Shown here: positions 1 through 10,421 of the stretch, in pieces
How the letters are laid out: every line of letters begins with the position of its first letter
How positions within the stretch are numbered: the first letter of the stretch is position 1
DNA from: an uncultured Actinomycetes bacterium
GTDB lineage: Bacteria; Actinomycetota; Coriobacteriia; Coriobacteriales; Atopobiaceae
DNA: 64,000 bases
Assembly: GCA_900314645.1 (NCBI GenBank)
Contig: OMWB01000017.1
Span: 1-64,000 of the forward strand
Reading direction: 5' to 3'
Made by a program: the position numbers and the translations under genes
The notes under the pieces: model-generated
The model's database searches: none
What the model was told of the DNA's origin: nothing
Seen by the model: only the letters and a program-made list of their open reading frames with translations

Positions 1-48
1 GCTGATGTTGACCAAAAGCGGCCCCGTGATGTCAACAAGAGCCTTTAG
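1..48 (+). CDS. Possible 3' end of an upstream gene (partial)
   Basis: Frame 1 is open from the window edge to a TAG ending at 48 and gives 15 residues ending in RPRDVNKSL. This is too short to identify. The following gene is a 6-phospho-beta-glucosidase, which is often preceded by a PTS permease gene, so a PTS component is a reasonable guess and no more. The interval 49-137 has no other gene and carries the ribosome binding site of the next gene. Confidence 0.25.
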   Translation, partial: ADVDQKRPRDVNKSL

Positions 49-101
49 GTGCTCGTTTGCCTATACGTGCTGGTACTCCACCCATTTCGTCCGTACACTA
101 A

Positions 102-1583
<1,482 letters not shown>

Positions 1584-1610
1584 CCTCGAGTAAGACACCC
1601 TAGCTGGCAA

Positions 1611-1644
1611 GGCGCCCCACGGACTGGTCCGTGGGGCGCCTTTT
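1611..1644 (+). terminator. Rho-independent terminator after the GH1 gene
   Basis: GGCGCCCCAC at 1611-1620 pairs with GTGGGGCGCC at 1631-1640 around a 10-base loop and is followed by TTTT. It also separates this gene from the convergent idi gene. Confidence 0.85.
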
Positions 1645-1668
1645 GCGTGCGTCGAGCCGGTGGCAGTA

Positions 1669-2232
1669 TTAATGAGAACAAATGTCGCGAAGGGCAATGC
1701 TGAGCACCATGGGGGCCCAGGCGGAGAAGTGCCGCGGCTCGCGGGCGAGCTCGGCTGCCAGCTCTTCAACGCCCACCCAGCGCGTGGCGCTGACCTCGGT
1801 GGGGTCTGGCATGAGCTCATCGGTCATGCGGCCGACCAGCACATGGTCATACTCATGCTCCGCGAGCCCGTTCTCAAACTCCGCACGGTAGACAAAGGCA
1901 CCAATCTCGCGCAGGTCAGCGGCCTCACAGCCCAGCTCCTCCCGTACGCGCCGTGCCGCCTCGTCCAGCAGCTCCGCGCCCGCGCGCGGATGCGAGCAGC
2001 ACGAGTTTGCCCACAGGCCGCCCGAGTGGTACTTGCCCATGGCACGCTGCGACAGCAGCACCTCTGCCCCCGCGTCGCCCTCTCGTACGAGCACTACCGA
2101 GAACGCGCGGTGCAGCAGTCCCCGCGCGTGCGCCTCCCACTTGGTGGCGGTCCCCGTCATGCGGTCAAGTCCGTCAACTAGAATGATCTGCTCGTCGCGC
2201 GCCGGGTCAAGCAACATGTCTTCGCGTGTCAT
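1669..2232 (-). CDS. idi: Isopentenyl-diphosphate delta-isomerase type 1 (NUDIX fold)
   Basis: This 187-residue protein interconverts IPP and DMAPP for isoprenoid synthesis. The active-site cysteine region is NSCCSHP (Cys79, His81), followed by a NUDIX-like helix LLDEAARRVREELG and an EHEYDH segment corresponding to the second metal-binding region. Length fits bacterial Idi-1 (about 180). The ATG at 2232 is chosen because an AAGGAGC ribosome site precedes it; an upstream in-frame ATG at 2319 lacks one. It stands alone, convergent to the GH1 gene and divergent from the ABC lipoprotein gene. Confidence 0.92.
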   Translation of the reverse strand: MTREDMLLDPARDEQIILVDGLDRMTGTATKWEAHARGLLHRAFSVVLVREGDAGAEVLLSQRAMGKYHSGGLWANSCCSHPRAGAELLDEAARRVREELGCEAADLREIGAFVYRAEFENGLAEHEYDHVLVGRMTDELMPDPTEVSATRWVGVEELAAELAREPRHFSAWAPMVLSIALRDICSH

Positions 2233-2441
2233 GGGTGCTCCTTGCTCGTCATCCGTGTCGTTCCATTGTGGCACTTTGCGCAAACTGCGTGCGCGTGCTT
2301 CATGCCGCCACGCAGCCAATCATGAAGTTGTTAACAATGTCCATTGCCCCGACGCGACGCGCGCTCAAAAGCCTAAGATGGGACTGTCGTATGCGTGTCT
2401 CTCGTCGGTAGGCGGCGGGAGGGAGAGAAAAGGACACAGAC

Positions 2442-3320
2442 ATGGACTTTGTTATCAGCAGGCGTCAGCTCCTCGCACTGGGCGCTTCCGCGCTCGCAAC
2501 CGCCGGTCTCGCTGCGTGCGGCGGCAACTCTGCCTCTTCTGGTGCGACCGACGCACCCGCCGAGACTGACGTCAAGCAGCTCACCTTCGAGCCGGGCAAG
2601 CTGACCGTGGCCACGGGCAACCCCGCTTGGGAGCCTTGGGTCATGAACGACGCCCCCGAGAGCGGCGAGGGCTTCGAGGCTGCCGTAATCTACGCGCTGG
2701 CTGAGCAGATGGGCTTTGCCAAGGAGGACGTCGTGTGGGTCCGCACCGAGTTTGACGAGGCTTGCGCTCCTGGCGAGCACGACTGGGATCTCAACATCCA
2801 GCAGGTCTCCATCAACGAGGACCGCAAGAAGGCCGTCGACTTCTCGCCCGCATACTTCCGTCCCACGCAGTCCGTCATCGTCAAGAAGGACAGCCCCTTC
2901 GCCAGCGCCACCTCGTGCGCGGACCTCAAGGACGCCGTGTTTGCCGTCATGATGGGCACCACCGCCATCGACTACGTCAAGGACATCATCAAGGGCGGCT
3001 CCGAGGATGGCGTCGACATCTTCAACAACAACTCCGACGCGGTTGCCGCCGTCGACAACGGCCAGGCCGACGCCCTCGTCACCGACACCCCGCAGTGCGT
3101 GTACATGGTGGAGTCCGAGCAGCTCAAGGACGGTGTCGTCGTGGGCCAGATTCCTGGCACCGAGGACCCGGACGGCCTTGGCATCACCCTGGCCAAGGAT
3201 TCCCCGCTTACCGGGTTCGTGACCGACGCCATGAACGCCATCCTTGCTGACGGCACGGTGGACGGCCTCATCGACAAGTGGCTCACCGCCTACACCACCG
3301 ACATCCCCACGCTTGCCTAG
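2442..3320 (+). CDS. Amino-acid ABC transporter substrate-binding lipoprotein
   Basis: This 292-residue protein belongs to the bacterial extracellular solute-binding family 3 (polar amino acids). The N-terminus has twin arginines (SRRQLL, residues 6-11) and a lipobox LAAC with Cys26, so it is probably a membrane-anchored lipoprotein, possibly Tat-exported. The body contains the family's pattern of a ligand-binding fold (WEPWVM, GFEAAVIYALAEQMG, NEDRKKAVDFSPAYF, LGITLAKDSPLTGFV). It precedes the permease and ATPase genes but a strong terminator lies between, which would give an excess of binding protein. Which amino acid is bound is not visible. Confidence 0.9.
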   Translation: MDFVISRRQLLALGASALATAGLAACGGNSASSGATDAPAETDVKQLTFEPGKLTVATGNPAWEPWVMNDAPESGEGFEAAVIYALAEQMGFAKEDVVWVRTEFDEACAPGEHDWDLNIQQVSINEDRKKAVDFSPAYFRPTQSVIVKKDSPFASATSCADLKDAVFAVMMGTTAIDYVKDIIKGGSEDGVDIFNNNSDAVAAVDNGQADALVTDTPQCVYMVESEQLKDGVVVGQIPGTEDPDGLGITLAKDSPLTGFVTDAMNAILADGTVDGLIDKWLTAYTTDIPTLA

Positions 3321-3339
3321 CATCGTTTCTAAGCGTACG

Positions 3340-3373
3340 GCGACCGGGCACGAGCTGCCCGGTCGCTTTTTTT
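3340..3373 (+). terminator. Terminator/attenuator inside the ABC transporter cluster
   Basis: GCGACCGGGCA and TGCCCGGTCGC pair around a very short loop, followed by seven T residues. It sits after the binding-protein gene and before the permease gene. Confidence 0.85.
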
Positions 3374-3453
3374 GTCGCCCTACGACCGAGTGCGTGACGG
3401 GCTTCCCCTTACGAGATGCGTGAGGTGTCACTTATCGCCAAGAGGGCGCTTGC

Positions 3454-3462
3454 TGCTAGAAT
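3454..3462 (+). promoter_or_regulatory. Extended -10 promoter for the permease-ATPase pair
   Basis: TGCTAGAAT has a TGN extension plus a hexamer matching 5 of 6 bases of TATAAT, located about 40 bp before the permease start and after the terminator. No good -35 box is seen, which is normal for extended -10 promoters. Confidence 0.4.
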
Positions 3463-3501
3463 GGTCAACGGTCTGTCATCGAGTGGTAGGTGGGTGTCAC
3501 A

Positions 3502-4359
3502 ATGCCCGAAATAAGCCAAGGCGGCGTCAGCGCCGTCGAGCTGGAACGTGAGGCGTTTCGGCAAAAGGAGCGCAGGCGTTCCGTGCTCACGAGCATCGCT
3601 TCCTCAGCGGCACTGATAGTAGCGCTGTTCATCGTGCTGAAGCTCTCTCCCGGCTGGCCCCGCGTGAAGGAGTCGTTCTTCTCGGCCGAGTACTTCGCGC
3701 TCGCGTGGCCTCAAGTGGTCCAAGGCCTGATGCTCAATCTCCGCGTTCTCGGCGTTGCCTTCATCGGCGTGGCCATCCTGGGCACCTCGCTTGCGCTCAT
3801 CCGCATGACGACCTCGGCCGTCATGTTCCCGCTGCGTGTGCTCTCGCGCTTCTACACCACCATCATGCGCGGCATCCCCATGCTCGTGGTGCTCTATCTC
3901 ATCGGCTTTGGCATCCCAGGCCTCGGCATCTTTGGCCGTATCGACAAGGCCGTGCTCGGTACCATCGCCGTGGTCATGAGCTACTCTGCCTACATCGCCG
4001 AGGTCCTGCGTGCTGGCTTTGAGGACGTGCATCCCTCGCAGCGCGCGTCGGCCCGCTCCCTGGGCCTCACCACGGTCCAGACCATGTGGTACGTCATCAT
4101 TCCCCAAGGCCTTCGCAAGGTTGCCCCCGCCCTCATGAATGACTTCATCAGCATGCAGAAGGACGTCGGCCTCATCTCCACGCTCGGCGCGGTGGACGCG
4201 GTCCGCGCGGCACAGATCGTCGTGGCCAAGACCTACAACTTCACGCCGTACGTGGTCGCCAGCATCCTGTTCATTCTCATGAGCGTTCCCCTGATCATCC
4301 TGAACGACTGGTATTCCGAGCGCCTGCGCAAGCGCGAGCAGACGGGAGGCATGGTCTGA
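3502..4359 (+). CDS. Amino-acid ABC transporter permease (HisMQ/GlnP type)
   Basis: This 285-residue inner-membrane protein has an N-terminal cytoplasmic stretch, a first membrane helix near residues 30-50 and then the binding-protein-dependent transport domain. The EAA-type loop that contacts the ATPase is visible as RASARSLGLTTVQTMWYVIIPQ. TMRGIPMLV and YIAEVLRAGFEDV are typical of the polar amino-acid permease family. The ATG at 3502 is preferred because AGGTGGG lies 7-8 bases upstream; a GTG at 3490 is in frame but badly placed. The stop overlaps the start of the ATPase gene (TGATG), so the two are translationally coupled. Only one permease gene is present, so a homodimer is likely. Confidence 0.92.
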   Translation: MPEISQGGVSAVELEREAFRQKERRRSVLTSIASSAALIVALFIVLKLSPGWPRVKESFFSAEYFALAWPQVVQGLMLNLRVLGVAFIGVAILGTSLALIRMTTSAVMFPLRVLSRFYTTIMRGIPMLVVLYLIGFGIPGLGIFGRIDKAVLGTIAVVMSYSAYIAEVLRAGFEDVHPSQRASARSLGLTTVQTMWYVIIPQGLRKVAPALMNDFISMQKDVGLISTLGAVDAVRAAQIVVAKTYNFTPYVVASILFILMSVPLIILNDWYSERLRKREQTGGMV

Positions 4360-5132
4360 TGGCTACTGATACCGGCTTTGATACGTCTCGCTTTGGCGAG
4401 AAGGTCCTGCGTCTTGACGGCGTGGTCAAGCGCTTTGGCGACAACGTCGTGCTCGACCACATCTCGTTTGACGTGCACAAGCACGAGACCGTGGCGCTTC
4501 TGGGACCCTCGGGTTCGGGCAAGTCCACGGTGATGAAGTGCATCAACCTGCTTGAGCAGGTCAATGACGGCCAGATCTGGCTCGGCGACACCGACATCAC
4601 CGACCCGCGGGAGAACCAGGACAAGATTCGCTCACGCATCGGCGTGGTGTTCCAGCAGTTCAACCTGTTCAGTCACATGACGGTGCTCAACAACGTGACC
4701 TTGGCCGCGCGCAAGGTGCACCACTGGCCGCGCGAGAAGGCCGAGGAGAAGGCCATGGGCCTGCTGAAGCGCATCGGCATGGACCACAAGGCCAAGGAGT
4801 ACCCTGACCGCCTGTCCGGCGGCCAGCAGCAGCGTGTTGCCATCTGCCGCGCGCTCATGATGGAGCCTGAGCTGCTGCTTCTTGACGAGATCACCTCGGC
4901 GCTTGACCCGCTTCTGGTGGGCGAGGTGCTCGAGATGGTGGAGGAGCTGAAGAAGCAGGGCGCGACCATCCTCATGGCTACGCACGAGATGAGCTTCGCG
5001 CATGACGCCGCTGACCGCATCGTGCTGTTGCGCAGGGGCCACATCGCTGAGAACGGCTCGCCCTACGAGGTCATGGATCACCCGACCGATCCCGAGACCC
5101 GGCAGTTCTTTGCTGCCTACAACCGCGTCTAG
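4359..5132 (+). CDS. Amino-acid ABC transporter ATP-binding protein (GlnQ type)
   Basis: This 257-residue cytoplasmic ATPase has Walker A GPSGSGKST (residues 49-57), a Q-loop VVFQQFNLF, the ABC signature LSGGQQQRVAICRAL and Walker B ELLLLDEI followed by TSALDP. Family resemblance is to GlnQ/HisP/ArtP. The N-terminus carries about 15 residues before the usual start of the domain (FDTSRFGEKVL). It is coupled to the permease by a 1-base overlap and is the last gene of the unit, followed by a long inverted repeat. Confidence 0.95.
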   Translation: MATDTGFDTSRFGEKVLRLDGVVKRFGDNVVLDHISFDVHKHETVALLGPSGSGKSTVMKCINLLEQVNDGQIWLGDTDITDPRENQDKIRSRIGVVFQQFNLFSHMTVLNNVTLAARKVHHWPREKAEEKAMGLLKRIGMDHKAKEYPDRLSGGQQQRVAICRALMMEPELLLLDEITSALDPLLVGEVLEMVEELKKQGATILMATHEMSFAHDAADRIVLLRRGHIAENGSPYEVMDHPTDPETRQFFAAYNRV

Positions 5133-5133
5133 C

Positions 5134-5207
5134 AACCGTGGACAAAGGGGGTAGCCCCCTAAGGACGCGAGCGCGTCCTTAGGGGGCTACCCCCTTTGTC
5201 CACGGTT
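5134..5207. terminator. Perfect 36-bp inverted repeat between convergent genes
   Basis: The arms 5134-5169 and 5172-5207 are exact reverse complements around a 2-base centre. It lies 1 base after the ATPase stop and 5 bases before the ahcY stop, so it probably terminates both transcripts. T-rich sequence (TTCTTCTTT) follows on the plus strand. The arms are far longer than a terminator needs. Confidence 0.8.
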
Positions 5208-5212
5208 CTTCT

Positions 5213-6460
5213 TTAGATGCCGCTCTCGAAGAGGTACTTCTCCTGCTCCGGGGTGAGGACGTCGATGGCCTTGCCCATGAAGGCGAGCTTCTTGTGCGCG
5301 ACGTCGAAGTCCACCTCGGTGGGTACGTCCATGAGCATCTCGGTAAACTCGCCCTGATGCTCAACCAAATACTTCGCAGAGAGCGCCTGGATGGCAAAGG
5401 ACATGTCCATGATCTCTGCCGGGTGGCCGTCGCCGCAGGCCAGGTTGACCAGGCGTCCCTCGCCCAGCACATAGATCCAGTTGCCGTTGGACAGCTTGTA
5501 GCCCACGATGTTCTCGCGCATCTCGCGCTGCTCCACGGCGTTGGCGCGCAGCCACGCCATGTCCACCTCGCAGTCGAAGTGGCCCGCGTTGCAGCAGATG
5601 GCACCGTCCTTCATCTGGAGGAAGTCCTCCTCGTCAATGACCTTCTCGCAGCCCGTGACGGTGATGAAGAAGTCGCCGAGCTTGGCTGCCTCGGCCATGG
5701 GCATGACGTCAAAGCCGTCCATGATGGCCTCGATGGCCTTGACCGGGTCAATCTCGGTCACGATGACGCGGGCGCCGAGCCCCTTCGCGCGCATGGCCAC
5801 GCCCTTGCCACACCAACCGTAGCCGGCCACTACGGCGATCTTTCCGGCAACCACGAGGTTGGTGGTGCGGTTGATGCCGTTCCAGACGCTCTGGCCCGTG
5901 CCATAGCGGTTGTCAAAGAAGTGCTTCATCTGGGCATTGTTGACGCGCACCATGGGGAAGCGCAGCTTGCCCTCGCGGTCCATGGCCTCAAGGCGGATGA
6001 TGCCCGTGGTGGTCTCCTCGCAGCCGCCGATGATGTTGTCGATGAGCTCGGGGAACTTGGTGTGGACGGCGTTCACCAGGTCACCGCCGTCGTCAATGAT
6101 GATGTGCGGGCCCACGGCAAGCACGTCGTCGATGCAGCGGTCGTAGTCCTCAGGGGAGATGTCGTGCCAGGCGTGGACCTCCACGCCCTCGGTGACCAGC
6201 GCGGCCACGACGTCATCCTGCGTGGAGAGGGGGTTGGAGCCCGTTGCGTAGACCTCCGCGCCGCCTGCCTTGAGAACCTCGCAGAGGTAGGCCGTCTTGG
6301 CCTCGAGGTGAATAGACAGGGCGACCTTCTTGCCGGCGAAGGGCTTGGTTTGGGAGAACTCGTCCTTCAGCATGGTGAGCAGCGGCATGTTGCGCCGCAC
6401 CCACTCGATCTTGCGCAGGCCGCCCTCCGCAAGGTTGATGTCCCTGATCTCGCTTGCCAT
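5213..6460 (-). CDS. ahcY: Adenosylhomocysteinase (S-adenosylhomocysteine hydrolase)
   Basis: This 415-residue enzyme splits S-adenosylhomocysteine to homocysteine and adenosine with bound NAD, relieving product inhibition of methyltransferases. The NAD motif is VVAGYGWCGKG. Substrate-site segments are visible (LSIHLEAKTAYL, CEETTTGIIRL, NAQMKHFFDNRYGTGQS), and NAGHFDCEVD is the conserved C-terminal half motif. It is in the shorter bacterial/archaeal class, lacking the roughly 40-residue insertion of the larger enzymes. The ATG at 6460 has GGAG upstream; an earlier in-frame ATG at 6502 would add 14 residues without homology. It links functionally to the deaminase at 12709-13986. Confidence 0.96.
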   Translation of the reverse strand: MASEIRDINLAEGGLRKIEWVRRNMPLLTMLKDEFSQTKPFAGKKVALSIHLEAKTAYLCEVLKAGGAEVYATGSNPLSTQDDVVAALVTEGVEVHAWHDISPEDYDRCIDDVLAVGPHIIIDDGGDLVNAVHTKFPELIDNIIGGCEETTTGIIRLEAMDREGKLRFPMVRVNNAQMKHFFDNRYGTGQSVWNGINRTTNLVVAGKIAVVAGYGWCGKGVAMRAKGLGARVIVTEIDPVKAIEAIMDGFDVMPMAEAAKLGDFFITVTGCEKVIDEEDFLQMKDGAICCNAGHFDCEVDMAWLRANAVEQREMRENIVGYKLSNGNWIYVLGEGRLVNLACGDGHPAEIMDMSFAIQALSAKYLVEHQGEFTEMLMDVPTEVDFDVAHKKLAFMGKAIDVLTPEQEKYLFESGI

Positions 6461-6591
6461 TGCGTAACTCCAATCCGTTGTGCGGGCTTCCCAAAATGTC
6501 ACCCCGCGAAATGAACCAGAGCCAGTCTAAGCCAAGCGAGCGGATGATTCCATGCAACCAGAATTGATACACAAGCCTCGTGCAAGCGTCG

Positions 6592-7275
6592 CTACAGTGC
6601 AGACAAGAAGATGACGATCATCCAGATGTAGCAGATAGTCTTGGGAATCATGAGCATGCCCATCATGGGCTTTTCCTTCGCATACAGCACGACGCCCATG
6701 TAGCAGGCAAAGCTCACGGTCACAAGGATGGCCAGCATTCTGGCGTGATACCACACCAGCAGATACAACACGGTGAGTATCCCCATTGCCACGAAAGGTA
6801 GGTTGCGATAGATGCCCCATTGCTGGTTTCCCACCCCGTCGAACCACCGGTTTTGAGGGAAGAGACACAGCGCGATGCGCACGGCAGCGAAAGCAATCAA
6901 AACGCTCCGTAGCAGCTGTGGAGGCTGACCAGCCTGGGGTGCCTCGGGCATCAGGCGCATGACGTCGAAAAGCAGGATGTAGAACACCGTCATGGTGATG
7001 GACGAGACAAGGTTGCCCAGCCCGAGCCAGAAGTGGCGGTGCTTCTCCTCGTCAGGGCTCTTGGGGCTGCCTTTGATGTTGGCGAGGATGCGCGGGACAA
7101 GGTGAAAGGCGTCTCCTCCGCCCAGAAGCAGGGTCATGAGTGCGCAGGTGGAAGCGTAGTCGCCTGCCTCGCTTACGTGGGACGCGAAGACGATTCCTGC
7201 TATCAAGGCAAACGCGAGGTAGCCTGCACAAAAGACGCTCTCGCTGATCCGCATGCCCAGGGGCTTCTCGTTCAT
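6592..7275 (-). CDS. Hypothetical integral membrane protein
   Basis: This 227-residue protein appears to have about seven membrane helices, for example FCAGYLAFALIAGIVFA, MTVFYILLFDVM, LPFVAMGILTVLYLLVW and ICYIWMIVIFLSAL. A GGGDAFHLVPRI motif follows the second helix and a charged cytoplasmic loop SPDEEKHRH follows that. I do not recognise the family. The ATG at 7275 has a GGAAGGA ribosome site; the longer frame beginning at 7365 is Cys/His-rich and unlikely to be translated. It is divergent from the CotH-like gene, and the 131 bases towards ahcY hold nothing recognisable. Confidence 0.75.
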   Translation of the reverse strand: MNEKPLGMRISESVFCAGYLAFALIAGIVFASHVSEAGDYASTCALMTLLLGGGDAFHLVPRILANIKGSPKSPDEEKHRHFWLGLGNLVSSITMTVFYILLFDVMRLMPEAPQAGQPPQLLRSVLIAFAAVRIALCLFPQNRWFDGVGNQQWGIYRNLPFVAMGILTVLYLLVWYHARMLAILVTVSFACYMGVVLYAKEKPMMGMLMIPKTICYIWMIVIFLSAL

Positions 7276-7430
7276 CACATCATCCTTCCGAACGCACCGT
7301 CGATGCCCATGGTGGCAAATGGAGCAAATAGAACACCAAACGGGCTCAGGCGTCTTGCCAAGCAATGTTATTTAAACAAGAACTGATACTATTGATTGAT
7401 GCAATGGTAAGTAGAACGGTGGGAGATCGT

Positions 7431-10307
7431 ATGGCACGCATCCGTGAGAAGAAGACGGCCTGTTCATGGTTCTCTGCGTCTTTGGTCGCCTTGCTGGCAT
7501 TCTGTCTGGCGATTGCCATCGTGCCGATACCCCTTGCCATTGCAGAGGACGTTGATGAGGCTACGGCGGCTGAGCACGTTGAGGCCATTGTCAACGACGA
7601 GGCTGCCGAAGAGCTCGGTGAGCCTGAGGAGACGCTCGTGCCTGAGGAGCTCTCCAACCTTGATGAAACAGTCAGCCTAGAGGAGCCCGTCAATCCTGAT
7701 GAGGCTGCTGTCCCGGGGGAACCTGTCGACCTTGATGAGCCTGACGTGCCCGAGGATGATGTCCCGGTTGGGACTCCCGCTGAACTTGACGAGGGCGACG
7801 CCCCTGAGAATCTGGCATCTGAAGAGGTTCCTGCACCAGAAGAGCCTGCGCTGGTTGCCCAGAGCGCCTACGAAGGCGGCACCATTCCCATCCTTCGACT
7901 CACCTTCCGCGACGACATCGATCCTGGCACGGGAGACGTCATCCTCTCGGGTGACGAGAAGATCACCCTCGTGAACGAGGCCATCAATCACTCCTACCAA
8001 GCTACCGGTGTGTCGCTTGACCTTGAGGTGCCAGCCGCCTATGACAACCCTGAGAGCGACCTTTGGGACGGCGTCTCTGGCTATACGGGTGAGACGGGCC
8101 TTGAGCTGGAGTTTATTCGCGGACGCGGCAACTCCACCTGGCGTGCGGCAAAGAAGCCCTATAAGTTCAAGCTCGACAAGAAGGCCAACCTCTTTGGCAT
8201 GGGGAAGAGCAAACAATGGGTGCTCATCGCCAACTACTACGACACCTCGCTCACCGTCGACCGTCTGGTTGGCTGGCTTGGCGACCAGATGGGATTTGCC
8301 TTCACGCCACGCGGCGTGCCCGTGGACCTCTATATGAACGGGGAGTACTACGGCAACTACCTGCTGATGGAAGAGGTGCGCGTTGACGAGAACCGCGTTG
8401 ATATCGACGTGGTCGATGAAAACGTGTCCGACCTCGATTCCCTCGACATCACAGGCGACTACCTCCTCGGCGTGAACCGTAAGCCCACGGCCTTGCCATA
8501 CGAGTACTTCTTGACGAAGCGCGGCCATGCGTTCACCTGGGATACACCCGAGTATGAAGTGGAGCTCAGCGAGGCCGAGCAGGCACAGCAGACTTACGTG
8601 AAGGCGCATCTGGAGCGTGTCGAGGATGCCGTGTATGGCCGGGACCTCACCAACGAACAGGGCGACAATGCATGGGACCTCATCGACAAAAACTCGCTGG
8701 CGGACTATTGGTGGATTCAGGAGTACACGACCAACCGCGACGCCTTCGCCACGCCGAGCACGTATTTCTACAAGCTGCGCGATACCGTGGATGACGGCGG
8801 CGCTGTCACGCCGGGCAAGCTGTATTGGGGCCCGCTGTGGGACTTCGACTTTGTGTGGGGCGGGTTCCCTGAGAATGGGTTTGACAACGCGCAGGCGGAT
8901 TGGGTCGTGATGCTGCGACAGGATCCGGAGTTTGTGGAGCTGCTGAAGGCACGTTGGCGCGTGCTTGACGGGGTGCTCGTGCAGGCTACGCGCCAAGGCG
9001 GCTTGCTTGACCAGTACATCGACGAGATGTCGGATTCCTGGCAGGCAAACCAGGAACGCTGGCCAAAAGAGGACCAGTACGGTTGGGCGGACGGCAGCTA
9101 CGCGGAGGCCATCGAGCAGCTTCGAGAGCACATGGAGGCGCGAAGGGCGTGGATCAACGCGCATCTCGACGAGCTGTCGGTAGAGTTCTACCACGTGACC
9201 TTCATGGATGGCGATGAGATGCTGCAAGAGCATACGGCGCGCTATGGAAGGGGCACATGGGAGGACGCCCCGGAGGTGCCGGAGAAGGAAGGTCTGCTCT
9301 TTACGGGATGGACCGCTGCCGATGGGCGGGTCTACGACCTCTACGAGGCCTACGACGAGGACATCGTCTTCACGGCGACCTACGTTGACCCCGCGACGGT
9401 AAGCCACTTTGAGGACATCTTCTTTACCACATCCGAACTCTGGATCGATGGAATGGACTTCATAAGCTATGAAGCGGTACCGTGGGACGCGGTTGACTGG
9501 CGCATTGTTTGGAGCTCATCGGACGAGAGCGTGGTTACCGTTGACCAGAACGGCATGGTGCGCGCGGTTGACGGGTGCCTGGATGGCGCTGATACCGTGC
9601 GAGCCACGGTGACGGCATATCTCGTTGGCAGCGGCAAGTCGGTCTCTCTTGACGTGGTTGTCTACGATGGGCAAAGCATCAGCATTCCCAAGCCGGAGTC
9701 GATTACGGTTGAGCCTGAGATGACCATGGAGGTAGGGGAGCATCGCCAGGTGAGCTATACGGCCGAGCCCGTCCCCAATACCTTGAACACCCACTTTGGC
9801 CTCGAGTTCCGCAGTGAGGACGAGAGCATAGCCGAGGTGTCTGCCTTGGGCGTTGTTACGGCGAAGAGCCCAGGCGTCACGCGGGTTGAGGTCTTGCGGC
9901 CGAGCTCAACTATGGACGGACAGGCGACGGGCGACCCTGTGCTTACGGGTGCCGCTGATGATAGGGAGACGGTTGGCTTCGTCACGGTCACGGTGACGGA
10001 AGCTGAGCCCGAACCGGTGCCCACGCCAGGTCCTGAGCCCATGCCGACGCCCGAACCGGCGCCAACGCCAGGTCCTGAGCCCACGCCGGCGCCAAGTCCC
10101 ACGCCAGCGCCAAGTCCCAAACCGACGCCTTCGCCAAAGCCGACCCCAAGTCCCCGTCCCAACCAGACATCGGGTGCGAGCACGCTGCCCAAGACGGGGG
10201 ACGACTCGCAGTTCTTGACGGTTGCAATGGTCCTATCGGCAGTGGGTGTCTGCCTCTTGACGACGGGGCATCTGCTCCGCACAAGAGAGGACAAGCGCCC
10301 TTCGTGA
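7431..10307 (+). CDS. CotH-kinase-domain surface protein with sortase anchor
   Basis: This 958-residue protein has a signal peptide (residues 1-38), a long Asp/Glu/Pro-rich segment (about 40-140), then a CotH-type kinase domain with FIRGRGNSTW, KKPYKFKLDKK, NLFGMGKSKQWVLIANY, VDLYMNGEYYGNYLL and PLWDFDFVWGG. An InlB-like B-repeat follows (VTFMDGDEML to FTATY), then a Big-type Ig-like domain, a PT/PEP-rich wall-spanning linker and LPKTG at 919-923 with a membrane helix and basic tail. CotH-family domains in other systems phosphorylate proteins; the substrate here is unknown. The ATG at 7431 is chosen because GGGAG sits 5 bases upstream and the signal peptide follows directly. Confidence 0.88.
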   Translation: MARIREKKTACSWFSASLVALLAFCLAIAIVPIPLAIAEDVDEATAAEHVEAIVNDEAAEELGEPEETLVPEELSNLDETVSLEEPVNPDEAAVPGEPVDLDEPDVPEDDVPVGTPAELDEGDAPENLASEEVPAPEEPALVAQSAYEGGTIPILRLTFRDDIDPGTGDVILSGDEKITLVNEAINHSYQATGVSLDLEVPAAYDNPESDLWDGVSGYTGETGLELEFIRGRGNSTWRAAKKPYKFKLDKKANLFGMGKSKQWVLIANYYDTSLTVDRLVGWLGDQMGFAFTPRGVPVDLYMNGEYYGNYLLMEEVRVDENRVDIDVVDENVSDLDSLDITGDYLLGVNRKPTALPYEYFLTKRGHAFTWDTPEYEVELSEAEQAQQTYVKAHLERVEDAVYGRDLTNEQGDNAWDLIDKNSLADYWWIQEYTTNRDAFATPSTYFYKLRDTVDDGGAVTPGKLYWGPLWDFDFVWGGFPENGFDNAQADWVVMLRQDPEFVELLKARWRVLDGVLVQATRQGGLLDQYIDEMSDSWQANQERWPKEDQYGWADGSYAEAIEQLREHMEARRAWINAHLDELSVEFYHVTFMDGDEMLQEHTARYGRGTWEDAPEVPEKEGLLFTGWTAADGRVYDLYEAYDEDIVFTATYVDPATVSHFEDIFFTTSELWIDGMDFISYEAVPWDAVDWRIVWSSSDESVVTVDQNGMVRAVDGCLDGADTVRATVTAYLVGSGKSVSLDVVVYDGQSISIPKPESITVEPEMTMEVGEHRQVSYTAEPVPNTLNTHFGLEFRSEDESIAEVSALGVVTAKSPGVTRVEVLRPSSTMDGQATGDPVLTGAADDRETVGFVTVTVTEAEPEPVPTPGPEPMPTPEPAPTPGPEPTPAPSPTPAPSPKPTPSPKPTPSPRPNQTSGASTLPKTGDDSQFLTVAMVLSAVGVCLLTTGHLLRTREDKRPS

Positions 10308-10340
10308 AGCTCGCAGCCGCATAGGTGGGCCCGCTGATGG

Positions 10341-10359
10341 GCACCTTAGGCTAAGGTGC
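10341..10359 (+). terminator. Small hairpin between the two surface-protein genes
   Basis: GCACCTTA and TAAGGTGC pair around GGC. There is no clear T run after it, so it is a weak terminator candidate. Confidence 0.35.
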
Positions 10360-10375
10360 TCCAAGACGGTATCGG

Positions 10376-10381
10376 TATAAT
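10376..10381 (+). promoter_or_regulatory. -10 box before the surface hydrolase gene
   Basis: A consensus TATAAT lies 41 bp before the start of the hydrolase gene. No convincing -35 box is 16-18 bases upstream. Confidence 0.35.
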
Positions 10382-10421
10382 GTTGCCTGCTTTATATCAA
10401 TGCCTCTGGATGGGACCCATC

